From assembly GCA_002383485.1 (NCBI GenBank), contig DFYY01000042.1, positions 93,065 to 157,064 on the forward strand: 64,000 nucleotides of DNA. Reading direction: 5' to 3'. The translations under genes were made by a program, and so were the position numbers. The first letter of the stretch is position 1, and each line of letters begins with the position of its first letter. The DNA comes from Bacteroidales bacterium UBA4070 (GTDB lineage: Bacteria > Bacteroidota > Bacteroidia > Bacteroidales > VadinHA17). This document shows, in pieces, positions 43,461 to 52,826 of the stretch. The notes under the pieces were generated by a model that was given only the letters and a program-made list of their open reading frames with translations, was not told the origin of the DNA and ran no database searches.

Positions 43461-46400
43461 ATGAAAAAGGCATTGTTAATAACAGCAGCATTTTTATTGA
43501 GCCTGCAGGTCATTTCACAGAACAAGCCGGGGCAGAAGCCTTCTTCCGTGCCTCCGGGCTTTGACATTGAACAGATAAAAAAGATGCTTCCGCCGGGGAC
43601 CACCCTCCCGCCGGAAATGGTGAAGGCGATGCAGCAGGCAGCAGCCCAGGCAGGAGAAGAAGGCGAGGGGGATGAAGATGGGGAATGGGAACAGGGTTAC
43701 ACCCCTGAGACCCTTGTGCCAATTCCGCCAACACCTCAATACACTTACAATCCCGACCCTTCCGGAGCCTTTGATTATTCTCCGTTTGGTTCAGGGCGTG
43801 ATGAGGGAGCAAGAAGAGCAGCCCTGATAGCCGTTATGACAGAGCTGAATGCAAAACCACTCCTGCTGCCTGATCCGAATAGCGTCCCCTCCGGGGATTA
43901 CATGCTCGGGATGGCCTCCGAGATGAACAGGATAGCAAGGCAGAAGTTTCTTCCTGCAGATCTTACTGATTATATGGCAATTGTCAACTGGGTACCCCGG
44001 TTCGACGGAAAAACCCCTGACAAGACCAGGGCAAGAGAGCTCTCGCTGGCCGTAGCCCTGACAACAAACAGTTTCCCGAGGCCTTACTATATTACTGCCA
44101 TCGCCACGGCAGTGTTTGCACTTGAGCCTGATTCCCCTGTTTCAGCAGGGAATATGGGTGCGGCCATCCTCTCAGGGGGAGAGATGATCTGTGAGAAAAA
44201 CCCGTCGCCGGAGGCGCTGGCACCGTATCGCCGTGACGCTGAATCAGCCTTCCTCTATGCCATTCAGCGGTCCATGAAGGATGACCTGTGGAGTGAGGCA
44301 AGCCTCACCCCCGTGATAAACCTTGGCAACCTGTGCATTGACATGGGGAGACTTGAGGAAGCAAGATCCCTGTTCATGGTGGCACGGAAGATAAAGCCGG
44401 AGTCATGGGATGCAGCGCTCGGACTGGCAGCATACTTCATTGCACTGAATAAGAAAGACAAGGCCCTGGCAATCCTTGAGGATGATAACCTTGACAGGCC
44501 TCTCGGACCCGGGCTGCCGGTGAAAGCCAAAAAAAGCCTTGAGAAAAGCGAGGAGTTTTCAGACCTTCCCGTTGAGGCACCTGAGGAAAAATTCGAGAAA
44601 GGGATAGAGATCATGGCTGCCGAACCGGTGATGACGTCGGCTGATTTCATCTCGCAGCTTGACCAGAGTGTACGGAACAAGATGAGATATTTTATCGAGC
44701 ACCTTCCTGTGCAGGGGAGTTACAAAGCCCCTCCCATCAAAAAACTGACCCAGTATTCAACCCTGAAGGTTATGAGTGGTCCCCAGGGGATGAGCGCACT
44801 GGCTGATTTCTCAAATATGCTGGGGGTCTTCTCTCTCAGTTCATTCGCGTCAACCACAAACGAGCAACTCGACTGGCTTGCAGGAATGGGACTGAAGATA
44901 GATCCGGGCGTAGATATGAATGATGTGGCTAAAAACCCGCAAAAGTACATGAACCAGGATCTGGACCCCGATGTCAAAATCACCGGCAAGGAGGAGTTTA
45001 TGGCGAAGATGCAGCAGATGAAGATGGATGCAAATAAGGCCAAGCTCGATCTGGCTGCCGGAAAGACCTCTTCCATCGTTGCGATTGCGGGCCAGATTGA
45101 TCCGATTCACCTGATCCTGCAAATGGACCCAGAAGATTATGCCGATCCCATGAATGTGGTCATGCAGAAAATGAACTACACGGTATATCAGCGAAAGAAC
45201 CACCTCTACTATGGCTACCTGTATAAGCTCAACAAAAAGACCTTTGACCAGGTCACCGAGATTATCTCACAGTGCAACCGCAAGATGGAGGACCTGGCTA
45301 AAGTGAGGGATGCAGAGATGGAGCAAGTAGAGAAAAGCAAGGAGGCTGCCAAGGCCAAGGCAGAAGCGACTGGCACCACTTTCGAACAGGCGGAATGGAA
45401 TCTTATTGAACACAATATCCACCTGAAGTTCTTCCACGCTGCGAACAATATTCAGGAGACCGGATTCGGATCGGCTACGAATGTCGTGGCGACAACTTAT
45501 ATGAATCGGTTTAAGCCAAATGTGGAGGCTTACTACTATGATGTGTTCCGCCACATTGCTCTTATTTCTGACCCTGATGTAAGACAAAAGAAGGATGCAG
45601 ACCTGCGTAACTCAATCAACCAGGCCGTCACCTGGTACCTCAACACCGTGATGGCGGCACACGGCTCGTTCAGGTATTACGATGACTGGGACTGCGGCTG
45701 CAGCCTTGAAGAGCTGCTTGCAGCCCGTGAAGCCGAAAAGAAAGAAATGGAGGAGGAGGAGAATGCCCGTATCGCCAGGAACAAGGTCGCTAAAGCCGTC
45801 TTTGACTCAGGGGAGATACCTGAGTCTTCACAGCTTTTCAAGAAGCTGGATTCATACGTCGATGAGTATCAGCTCGGGCTGATAAAGGTCAGGGCATCCT
45901 GTGCACGAACTGTGATAGAGGTCAACACCGACTGGCTCCAAAAGGCATTTAACCTCCCGGCAAGTTTCAGCTATAAAAGCACAACAAGCGAATTTACCGG
46001 AGCTACCACCCGCGACGCAGGGCTGAATGTCGGCGTCAAGAAGGATGTAGGCCAGGGAGAGGTCAGCGCCAATCTGAACCTGTCCGTATCGGTATCCTCT
46101 GACGGCAACGGTGTGGTGAAGGATTACAGCGTCACGGCCGGTGCCGACGCAGGTGTCACTGTTGGAAACTTCAGCGCCTCTGCAGGAGGTCAGGTAAGCA
46201 TCAGCGGGGACCAGGGAGGCGTAAAGGATTATTCAGTCACCGCCAGTGCGAACACCTCAGTACAGTATGAGCAAACCACTGTGTCCGGAGGTGCGTCGGT
46301 CAGTTACGGCTCGAAGGGCTTGGAGACTGACTTCTCTGCAGGTGTGAAGCAGGATTTCAGCAACGGAGTAGGCACCGAAGGCAGCGCCTCCTTCGAGGCA

Positions 46401-46577
46401 TCAACAAAGAGGGGATGCTCTGTGTCAGGAGATGTAAACCAGACCATAAACCCGGCAGGTGCCCAGGTTCAGAAGGATGCCGTGGAAAAGGTAAAAAAGG
46501 AAACAGGGCTCGACTTAAACACTGATTTCTTTAAAAAAGAGCTCTGGTCCGGCAAATATGAACTTAAAAGCAAATGA
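43461..46577 (+). CDS. large exported protein with TPR-like region and beta-repeat C-terminus
   Basis: About 1,038 residues from the ATG at 43461. Signal peptide (1-20), then a Pro/Glu/Gly-rich acidic stretch (about 50-100). A helical region includes TPR-like units (LGNLCIDMGRLEEARSLF, then LGLAAYFIALNKKDKALAI). A long helical/coiled-coil middle with Lys/Glu runs follows. The last about 190 residues are Gly/Ser/Val/Thr-rich alternating strands with a visible duplication (KDYSVTAGADAGVTVG and KDYSVTASANTSVQYE) and lack long hydrophobic runs. No named family recognised. The stop overlaps the start of the next gene (ATGA). Confidence 0.8.
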   Translation: MKKALLITAAFLLSLQVISQNKPGQKPSSVPPGFDIEQIKKMLPPGTTLPPEMVKAMQQAAAQAGEEGEGDEDGEWEQGYTPETLVPIPPTPQYTYNPDPSGAFDYSPFGSGRDEGARRAALIAVMTELNAKPLLLPDPNSVPSGDYMLGMASEMNRIARQKFLPADLTDYMAIVNWVPRFDGKTPDKTRARELSLAVALTTNSFPRPYYITAIATAVFALEPDSPVSAGNMGAAILSGGEMICEKNPSPEALAPYRRDAESAFLYAIQRSMKDDLWSEASLTPVINLGNLCIDMGRLEEARSLFMVARKIKPESWDAALGLAAYFIALNKKDKALAILEDDNLDRPLGPGLPVKAKKSLEKSEEFSDLPVEAPEEKFEKGIEIMAAEPVMTSADFISQLDQSVRNKMRYFIEHLPVQGSYKAPPIKKLTQYSTLKVMSGPQGMSALADFSNMLGVFSLSSFASTTNEQLDWLAGMGLKIDPGVDMNDVAKNPQKYMNQDLDPDVKITGKEEFMAKMQQMKMDANKAKLDLAAGKTSSIVAIAGQIDPIHLILQMDPEDYADPMNVVMQKMNYTVYQRKNHLYYGYLYKLNKKTFDQVTEIISQCNRKMEDLAKVRDAEMEQVEKSKEAAKAKAEATGTTFEQAEWNLIEHNIHLKFFHAANNIQETGFGSATNVVATTYMNRFKPNVEAYYYDVFRHIALISDPDVRQKKDADLRNSINQAVTWYLNTVMAAHGSFRYYDDWDCGCSLEELLAAREAEKKEMEEEENARIARNKVAKAVFDSGEIPESSQLFKKLDSYVDEYQLGLIKVRASCARTVIEVNTDWLQKAFNLPASFSYKSTTSEFTGATTRDAGLNVGVKKDVGQGEVSANLNLSVSVSSDGNGVVKDYSVTAGADAGVTVGNFSASAGGQVSISGDQGGVKDYSVTASANTSVQYEQTTVSGGASVSYGSKGLETDFSAGVKQDFSNGVGTEGSASFEASTKRGCSVSGDVNQTINPAGAQVQKDAVEKVKKETGLDLNTDFFKKELWSGKYELKSK

Positions 46578-47554
46578 TCCGCATTAAAATGAAACGAATA
46601 ATCATTTTGCTGATGCTGTTTCCGTGCATTGTTTTGATTGTCAGGGCCCAGAAACTCACTCAACTTGCCGATAAACAGGGTACGTTCCGGATCCTGAGCA
46701 GGACTGATTACACCGCCCCCGACTGTGGCTTCACAAAGGCCGAGCTGACAGCTAACCTGGGGAGAATAACCGATCTTGTCACCGTGGTAAGACAAAACCC
46801 GGTCCTGAGTGACATCAGGGGATTTGAGGGCAGGGCCAGAATCTATAATGTCAGCTGTAAAGACATCAGCGGATATGGGATACCTTCAAGGATAAGCTTC
46901 GAGTTTTGCGAGTGGCACCGCAATAAGGACGGTACTGAAACCTTCAGTTCCATTGAACCACCTGAGTGGTCATTGATAATCAATAAGTTAAAGCCCAATA
47001 CCAACAGGTGGCACTTTTCGTCGGGGGATTTCCTGGGCGACAAGAATTTCTTCACAGTTCCTGATCAGAAAGAAACCGTTGAGAGAGGTATCGATGTTTA
47101 CGGCGGTGAATGTTATGTGATCTATGATCCTGACCGTCCCCCATACTGGCTTCCGGTAACTGTTGATGAAGCTTTCAACTGTAAGAGGGAGTACTGGAAG
47201 AAGGAACCCAATCAGTACAACAGGGACTTTATGATGAAAACCATTGAAGCTGATTATGCAGCTACCCCGGTTTCCGACAGGGACAAACCCGCCCGGATGT
47301 GCTGTACCATGTCTGAGATAGGCACAGATCCCAAGGCTCCGCAGATTGTAAAGATCAATCCTGAATACTGGGACAGGAGCATTCCGAAATCAGCAATCCA
47401 GTTTATCTACTTCAGGTCAATAACGAATAAAGAGTATCTGAGAGGATTAATCAGGGAAGCAAAAGATCGCGGGGATACCCCTTATCTGACAATTTTTGAG
47501 GAAGCATTTGACATGGACGATATAAGGGCACTGGCACCTCTTATCGGGGATTAG
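46574..47554 (+). CDS. exported hypothetical protein, paralogue A
   Basis: 326 residues with a signal peptide (about 1-24; an ATG five codons in is an alternative start). The N-terminal domain KQGTFRILSRTDYT, then AELTANLGRITDLV and VVRQNPVLSDIRGFEGRARIY, is shared with the gene at 49999. By hand alignment about 62 of 81 residues are identical in the first shared stretch, falling off later. Other common landmarks are EPPEWSL, GIDVYGGE and the terminal LAPLIG. Four conserved cysteines could form disulphides. No known family. Translation is coupled to the preceding gene. Confidence 0.8.
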   Translation: MIRIKMKRIIILLMLFPCIVLIVRAQKLTQLADKQGTFRILSRTDYTAPDCGFTKAELTANLGRITDLVTVVRQNPVLSDIRGFEGRARIYNVSCKDISGYGIPSRISFEFCEWHRNKDGTETFSSIEPPEWSLIINKLKPNTNRWHFSSGDFLGDKNFFTVPDQKETVERGIDVYGGECYVIYDPDRPPYWLPVTVDEAFNCKREYWKKEPNQYNRDFMMKTIEADYAATPVSDRDKPARMCCTMSEIGTDPKAPQIVKINPEYWDRSIPKSAIQFIYFRSITNKEYLRGLIREAKDRGDTPYLTIFEEAFDMDDIRALAPLIGD

Positions 47555-47583
47555 CTCTTCACAACTTCACATAATCTGTTTAT

Positions 47584-49986
47584 ATGAAAAAATCCCCATT
47601 GGCAGTATTGATCATTTCATCAGGAATGGCTCTTTGTTCCATGGCCGGCGGTCAGACGCCGGACGGCCCTGTATTCAATATAACAGTGGAGCAGAACGGT
47701 TCCTCTGACGGGGAAACGATGGTCAAGAATGTGAAAGCAGGTTACTGGCCCTGCGCAATATGGAACTCGGGCTATTTCGGTGGCGAGTCGTTCAGCGACC
47801 AATCTGTAATGGGGGCACAGACGACAGCCACTCCGGAGGGATTGCTGGCCAGAAGGGGGAGCATTGCAGGGATGAAGCCAGGTGAAGTCCTTCTTTTTTA
47901 TGTACGTGAAAAATCGGGCACAGGCAATGAGGGTCACTGTTCCGCAACACTATCTACAATCGGTGACGGCGTTTTCAGCTGCACAGTAGTAAGCGGAGAC
48001 GATAAAGGTACTTACACTGCCGGTGGTCCGGTCACAGAACCCGGCAGACGTGCTTTCGGGCCCGCCGGCAATGCCAATGCGATTATAAAACGCACGGCAG
48101 AAGGTGCGATCCTGACTTTCAGTGAGCCAAACCTTGAGGCTGAAGGTTATTGCGATTTCTTCGGACTTTTTGATGGGGAAAATACGCCGGAGGCTTTACC
48201 GGAAGTTTTTACTTTTAAGCTCACTAATGATGAGCTGAAGAACTGGTCAACCCTTCAGAAGGTGAACGACCGGACACTCCCGGGACCGTTGGGTGGGTCG
48301 CTCCATATCCGTGCCGTGCTGACATCCGGGGTCTTTGACGAAAAAAAGGCAGATGTCACACTCGGCGGTTGCTCAGAACTCAGCACAGGAGAACAAGGGC
48401 AGGTCAATGCAACCGGCAAACCAGAAGGAGGAAGTTACCGGTTCTGGAGTGAGCCACAGGGAATGCTCATGATAGAGTCCGAAGGCCCTTCCGCCACTCT
48501 CACAGGATCAAGACCGGGCCGTGGTACCCTTTATGTCGAGTATACCACACCTGACGGTAGCAGAACCGAGGCTTCAAAACCGGCATCTGTTGTTGGCATC
48601 TGGTCATATAACGGCGGCAATGCAATCCCTCCTGTCCCGCTATATGATGTTAATGGCAATAAACTTTCAGGCAAGCTGACAGTACCTTACTCCTCGGAGC
48701 CGGAGGAAGCACAGGAACTGGTTGATTTTGTGTCGGGCAATCCTTCCGTCTTCACAGTAGTTGCATCAGCAGAAAACCTCGATATTGAGGTATCAAAAAC
48801 AGGCAAGGCCACCCTTGAGGCCAGGGACAACTGCGGCAACACCGCCGGTCCTACCGTTGAAGTGGAGGTTGTCAACTGTGACGATGAGACGATTGCAAGG
48901 CTTGAGAATCAGAGGCAAGCAGCGACTGAAAACCTGCTGATCGCCACCAGGGAGTTACAAAAGACAGCCGGATCAAGTGAGTTTGAAAAAGCACGCGATG
49001 ATCTTGTTGCTTCCACCATCGACCTGCTTGCCAAGACGGGCCTTACTATCATATCTGGTGGAAAAACGACAGGCGCCGTGAAAACGGCTGCAGAAATGGC
49101 TGATGTCGCGGCAGGTTTGTCTGACATGCTTGCCAGCGGCAGCCACGAGGAGGTATATGTAAACGGCGTTAAGGCAGCAGCAGGGAAAATATGGGGAGAA
49201 GCTGCCAGCACCCTGATAGGGCTTGGTGAGGTTGCGGCGGCGGCAGACAGGTTCTATGAAAATATCGCTGAGATTAAATTACATGAGGAAGCATTAAAGA
49301 GCGCTTTGGAGAGTTACGAAAAGGCTTTAACGGCTGTAGAGGATGTCGTCCGGCGTCAGCAGATCTGCAAACGGGATAAAACGCAGCCACAGCAAAAGGA
49401 AGAACCAAAGGCAGACCCGACACCAGAGCCATCAGACCCGAAACCTCCCGTTGATCCTAAACCCAAGACCGACACCCCTCCGGCCCAGAAACCGCCAGCG
49501 GAACCCCCTGCACCGAAGCCTGGAGACGAGGATCCCCCGATATCACCTCCCCCGCCCGCCAGCCCGCCCAGGCAGGTAGGACTGCCATATTCACCTCAAG
49601 AATGCGGATGCGACAAGACCAAAAGCATAAGCGTAAACTCTGAGGGATTTTCAACTCTCCAGGTCGGGGTTAAGAACATCGGCGACTGTGTGGAAAACTT
49701 CAATAAAACCTCCGTAAATGCATATGCAAATACCCTTCGTGAACTCTCGGCCCTGGCTGATTCTCTGAAAGTAGCTGCTGACGGAGATCCTGAAATATTC
49801 AGGGTGCAATCAACAAAAGCAAAACCCCGGCTGGATTCGCTGATAAAGCAAACACAATCATACGACGAAGCCGGAAAGACTTTCCTGAAAGAATTTGAAA
49901 AGTGCCCTGAATCAGTGACGACCGGAATGGAAGTCCTGAAATCAGCCCAGACTGTCACAGTTGATTCGATTACAACCAAATATTAA
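47584..49986 (+). CDS. large exported protein with Pro-rich linker
   Basis: 800 residues. A signal peptide (about 1-23) is followed by a beta-rich N-terminal half (about 24-430) including an Ig-like stretch. A helical section of about 200 residues contains a small-residue repeat-rich segment (TTGAVKTAAEMADVAAGLSD). A 65-residue Pro/Lys/Glu linker (about 605-670) has PKPPVDPKPK-type units. A C-terminal helical domain of about 130 residues begins at an ECGCDK motif. The build is that of a protein spanning periplasm or cell wall with a distal domain. No family recognised. It sits between the two 326-residue paralogues (29- and 12-base gaps). Confidence 0.8.
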   Translation: MKKSPLAVLIISSGMALCSMAGGQTPDGPVFNITVEQNGSSDGETMVKNVKAGYWPCAIWNSGYFGGESFSDQSVMGAQTTATPEGLLARRGSIAGMKPGEVLLFYVREKSGTGNEGHCSATLSTIGDGVFSCTVVSGDDKGTYTAGGPVTEPGRRAFGPAGNANAIIKRTAEGAILTFSEPNLEAEGYCDFFGLFDGENTPEALPEVFTFKLTNDELKNWSTLQKVNDRTLPGPLGGSLHIRAVLTSGVFDEKKADVTLGGCSELSTGEQGQVNATGKPEGGSYRFWSEPQGMLMIESEGPSATLTGSRPGRGTLYVEYTTPDGSRTEASKPASVVGIWSYNGGNAIPPVPLYDVNGNKLSGKLTVPYSSEPEEAQELVDFVSGNPSVFTVVASAENLDIEVSKTGKATLEARDNCGNTAGPTVEVEVVNCDDETIARLENQRQAATENLLIATRELQKTAGSSEFEKARDDLVASTIDLLAKTGLTIISGGKTTGAVKTAAEMADVAAGLSDMLASGSHEEVYVNGVKAAAGKIWGEAASTLIGLGEVAAAADRFYENIAEIKLHEEALKSALESYEKALTAVEDVVRRQQICKRDKTQPQQKEEPKADPTPEPSDPKPPVDPKPKTDTPPAQKPPAEPPAPKPGDEDPPISPPPPASPPRQVGLPYSPQECGCDKTKSISVNSEGFSTLQVGVKNIGDCVENFNKTSVNAYANTLRELSALADSLKVAADGDPEIFRVQSTKAKPRLDSLIKQTQSYDEAGKTFLKEFEKCPESVTTGMEVLKSAQTVTVDSITTKY

Positions 49987-49998
49987 ATTTCCCTGAAA

Positions 49999-50979
49999 AT
50001 GAAAACAAATCTTGCCTTAGCACTGGTTTTACTTGCCGGACTTTCAATCAACCTGACTGCGCAGGAGCTTCCTCTTCTCACTGAGAAACAGGGTACTTTC
50101 GAAATCCTCAGCAGGACAGATTATGTTGGCTACGATTGCGGGTACACAAAGGCAGAGGTGACAGCTAACCTCCAGAGAATAACCGATCTGGTCAGTGTTG
50201 TCAGGCAAAATCCTGTCCTCACCGATATGAAGGGTTTCGATGGAAGAGCAAGGATATACAATCTCAACTGCAAGGAGGTCAGTGGCTACGGCATACCGGC
50301 AAGGATAAGTTTTGAATTTGCATCATGGTTCAGGCAAAAGGACGGCACCCCGGCCAGAGGATTGATTGAACCGCCAGAATGGTCGCTCTATCTCAACCAG
50401 GCCAAGCCCGGCTGGGGGGCTTCATACAGCCATGACGCCAAACGCGGGTATTTCACAGCCACGTTGGAAAAAAGGACTCCGGAGCCCGGTATTGATGTTT
50501 ACGACGGTGAATGGTTCGTTATTTATGACCCGTCAAGACCACCCTATTGGATACCCGTCACTGTCAATGAAGCCTTCGCTGCGGTAAGGGAAAATTCGAA
50601 AAAAGAAGATAACGAAATAGCCGCCCAGTATCTGAATGAATTTATTGAGAAGGAGTGGAATGACATTCCGGAAGATTATCGTGACAAACCGGCTTATTTC
50701 GGCGGAGGTATCTCAAGGGTTACCCATAAGCCCGGTTACGGCGACCAGGACAGTATCTTCCCGCGTATAGTCAAGGTGAATCCGGAGTACTGGAACAGGG
50801 AGCTGCCACGTTCAGCTATCCAGATTATCAATTTCAATTCGATCCAAAGAAAGGATTATCTGAGGAAAATAATGGAGGAATATCTTGAGAAGAATAGCAT
50901 CAGCTATAATGTGAAGCGATTTGAGGTTTCATTCGACATGGAAGAAATCCGGAGGCTGGCGCCGTTGATCGGGAGGTAA
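49999..50979 (+). CDS. exported hypothetical protein, paralogue B
   Basis: 326 residues with a clean signal peptide (about 1-21, ending LTAQ). It has the same length and landmark order as the gene at 46574: KQGTFEILSRTDYV, VVRQNPVLTDMKGFDGRARIY, GYGIPARISFEF, EPPEWSL, a DVYDGEWFVIYDPSRPPYW segment and terminal LAPLIG. Some cysteines of paralogue A are absent here, so the copies have diverged. Last gene of the operon; the next gene starts after a short repeat-containing gap. Confidence 0.8.
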   Translation: MKTNLALALVLLAGLSINLTAQELPLLTEKQGTFEILSRTDYVGYDCGYTKAEVTANLQRITDLVSVVRQNPVLTDMKGFDGRARIYNLNCKEVSGYGIPARISFEFASWFRQKDGTPARGLIEPPEWSLYLNQAKPGWGASYSHDAKRGYFTATLEKRTPEPGIDVYDGEWFVIYDPSRPPYWIPVTVNEAFAAVRENSKKEDNEIAAQYLNEFIEKEWNDIPEDYRDKPAYFGGGISRVTHKPGYGDQDSIFPRIVKVNPEYWNRELPRSAIQIINFNSIQRKDYLRKIMEEYLEKNSISYNVKRFEVSFDMEEIRRLAPLIGR

Positions 50980-50983
50980 TAAA

Positions 50984-51014
50984 AGTCAGCCTGCAGTCAC
51001 CAGTCAGCAGTCAG
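50984..51014. repeat. degenerate CAGTCA micro-repeat
   Basis: Five imperfect copies of (C/G)AGTCA within about 30 bases between the secreted-protein operon and the MFS gene. It is one of four short degenerate repeat tracts in the gaps between 51 and 54 kb. Confidence 0.5.
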
Positions 51015-51093
51015 AAAAAGGCAGGGGAACAAAAGAGACTATATTTGTGTTCTCTTATTTGCATTGAAAGTGCGATATAAATTGAACCGCAAC

Positions 51094-51942
51094 ATGTCTG
51101 ACTGGAAAAAGGTATTTGCCATAATATTTACCGGTCAGCTGTTCTCCACACTGAGCAGCTATGTGGTTGGCTTCGCTGTCATCTTCTGGCTCAGTGTCGA
51201 GACGAGGTCGGCGGAGGTGCTTGCCTATGCCACCATCGCATCCCTCCTTCCCCAGATGGTTCTGGGACTGTTTACCGGTGTGCTGGTAGACCGTTGGAAC
51301 CGCAAGCGCACGATGATCTTCGCGGACCTGTTCATAACATTGTGTACACTCCTGCTGGCATCACTCTTCTGGATTACTGAGCCAAAGATATTTTATGTCT
51401 ATCTCCTCCTGGTGATGCGGTCGGCCGGCATGGCTTTCCATGTCCCGGCTATGCAGGCCTCGGTGCCGCTGCTGGCGCCGCAGGACAAGCTTATGAAGAT
51501 TGCCGGCATCAACAACATGATTCACTCGGTCAGCACAATAGCAAGCCCGGCACTGGCAGCGTTGCTGATAAGCCTGTTTGAACTGCAGTGGATCCTTCTG
51601 ATTGATGTAGCAGGGGCAATAATCGGGATATCAACACTGCTCATGGTGTTCATCCCCAACCCGGAAAGAGAAGATAAAGCGAGCCCCCATCTTGGGCGGG
51701 AGATGCTTGAGGGACTGAGGGAGATCTACAGCAAGCCGGGACTGCTCTGGCTATTTATCCTGGCGCTGGCAACGGGATTCATTGCTGACTCAATCGGTAT
51801 CGGTAACGCTTTCATAATCTCAGGATGCGGTATCTCTCTTCTTGGGATCGCGGCCTTCATAATTCCGCCAATACGGCGAATGGTAAAAACGGAAATCAAT
51901 CCGCAATCAGATCAGGCAATAGGCAGTAGGAGTAGGCAATAG
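51094..51942 (+). CDS. MFS transporter with internal deletion
   Basis: 282 residues from the ATG at 51094. It begins as a normal macrolide-efflux-type MFS protein: six membrane helices, with the cytoplasmic signature GVLVDRWNRKR after helix 2 and FHVPAMQASVPLL in the fifth segment. After the seventh helix start (LLWLFILALA) it jumps to what is normally the last loop and helix (TGFIADSIGIGNAFIISG...PIRRM). About 120 residues expected between (helices 8-11) are missing without a frameshift. The final residues come from a micro-repeat. Transport activity is doubtful; it is probably a decaying gene with an intact reading frame. Confidence 0.75.
   Translation: MSDWKKVFAIIFTGQLFSTLSSYVVGFAVIFWLSVETRSAEVLAYATIASLLPQMVLGLFTGVLVDRWNRKRTMIFADLFITLCTLLLASLFWITEPKIFYVYLLLVMRSAGMAFHVPAMQASVPLLAPQDKLMKIAGINNMIHSVSTIASPALAALLISLFELQWILLIDVAGAIIGISTLLMVFIPNPEREDKASPHLGREMLEGLREIYSKPGLLWLFILALATGFIADSIGIGNAFIISGCGISLLGIAAFIIPPIRRMVKTEINPQSDQAIGSRSRQ
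51911..51942. repeat. degenerate AGGCA(A/G)TAG micro-repeat
   Basis: AGGCAATAGGCAGTAGGAGT followed by AGGCAATAG forms the 3' end and stop codon of the MFS reading frame. A TAAATCC tract follows at 51988-52002 across the end of pyrF. Confidence 0.5.
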
Positions 51943-51988
51943 TGAAATTACGAAATGCGATTTTCGATTTATTCGCCAATCGCAAACC

Positions 51989-52816
51989 CTAAATCCTAAA
52001 TCTGCCGGTAAGGTAGCCGGCCATCTCCTTTTGCATCTCGTGTGCTTTCTCCCTGGCAACAACGTCAAAGTCGTCACTGTTATCGGCATAAATAATTCCT
52101 CTGGATGAGTTGACGAGCAGACCGCACTGACTGTTCATTCCGTATCGTGCAACCTCTTCGAGGCTCCCGCCCTGCACACCCACACCGGGCACCAGCAGAA
52201 AATGATCAGGCACAATCTTCCGGATGTCTGCGAGCATCTCGGCACGCGTAGCCCCCACAACATACATCATGTTATCAATTGAACCCCATCTCTGGGATAC
52301 ATGCAAAACCCTTTCAAAAAGCCGCTGTCCCTTATCCGTATGGTACTGGAAGTCGTCGGCTCCCTTGTTCGAGGTGAGAGCCAGGATAATTGCCCATTTG
52401 CCGGGATACGACAGGAACGGCGTCACCGAATCCTCTCCCATGTAAGGGGAAACGGTAACGGCATCGAATGGCATCTCACTAAAGACCGCCCTGGCGTACA
52501 TCTTTGATGTATTTCCGATATCGCCTCGCTTTGCGTCGGCAATGATAAAGATATTGGTATCAAGCTTATTGATATACCTCACGGTCTTGTCAAGCGCTGC
52601 CATCCCCCTGGGGCCATACGACTCATAGAAGGCGAAATTGGGCTTGTAGGCAACAGTGTACTTATGGGTGGCGTCAATGATCCGCCTGTTGAATTCAAAT
52701 ATCGGCTCTTCCAGGCCAGCAACACATGCCGGCAGTTTCGATATCTCCGGATCCAACCCGACGCAGAGGAAGGATTTCTTCTTCAGAATCTGCTGAAAAA
52801 TTTCTTTGGAATGCAT
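51989..52816 (-). CDS. pyrF: orotidine 5'-phosphate decarboxylase
   Basis: 275 residues from the ATG at 52814-52816, the usual length of the type 2 enzyme. The active-site segment [18 protein letters not shown] contains the catalytic D-x-K-x-x-D set. [14 protein letters not shown] near the N-terminus and [16 protein letters not shown] later are family landmarks. It makes UMP in pyrimidine synthesis. It is 10 bases downstream of prfA and in a series with purM. Confidence 0.97.
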   Translation of the reverse strand: MHSKEIFQQILKKKSFLCVGLDPEISKLPACVAGLEEPIFEFNRRIIDATHKYTVAYKPNFAFYESYGPRGMAALDKTVRYINKLDTNIFIIADAKRGDIGNTSKMYARAVFSEMPFDAVTVSPYMGEDSVTPFLSYPGKWAIILALTSNKGADDFQYHTDKGQRLFERVLHVSQRWGSIDNMMYVVGATRAEMLADIRKIVPDHFLLVPGVGVQGGSLEEVARYGMNSQCGLLVNSSRGIIYADNSDDFDVVAREKAHEMQKEMAGYLTGRFRI

Positions 52817-52826
52817 TATAAGGATA

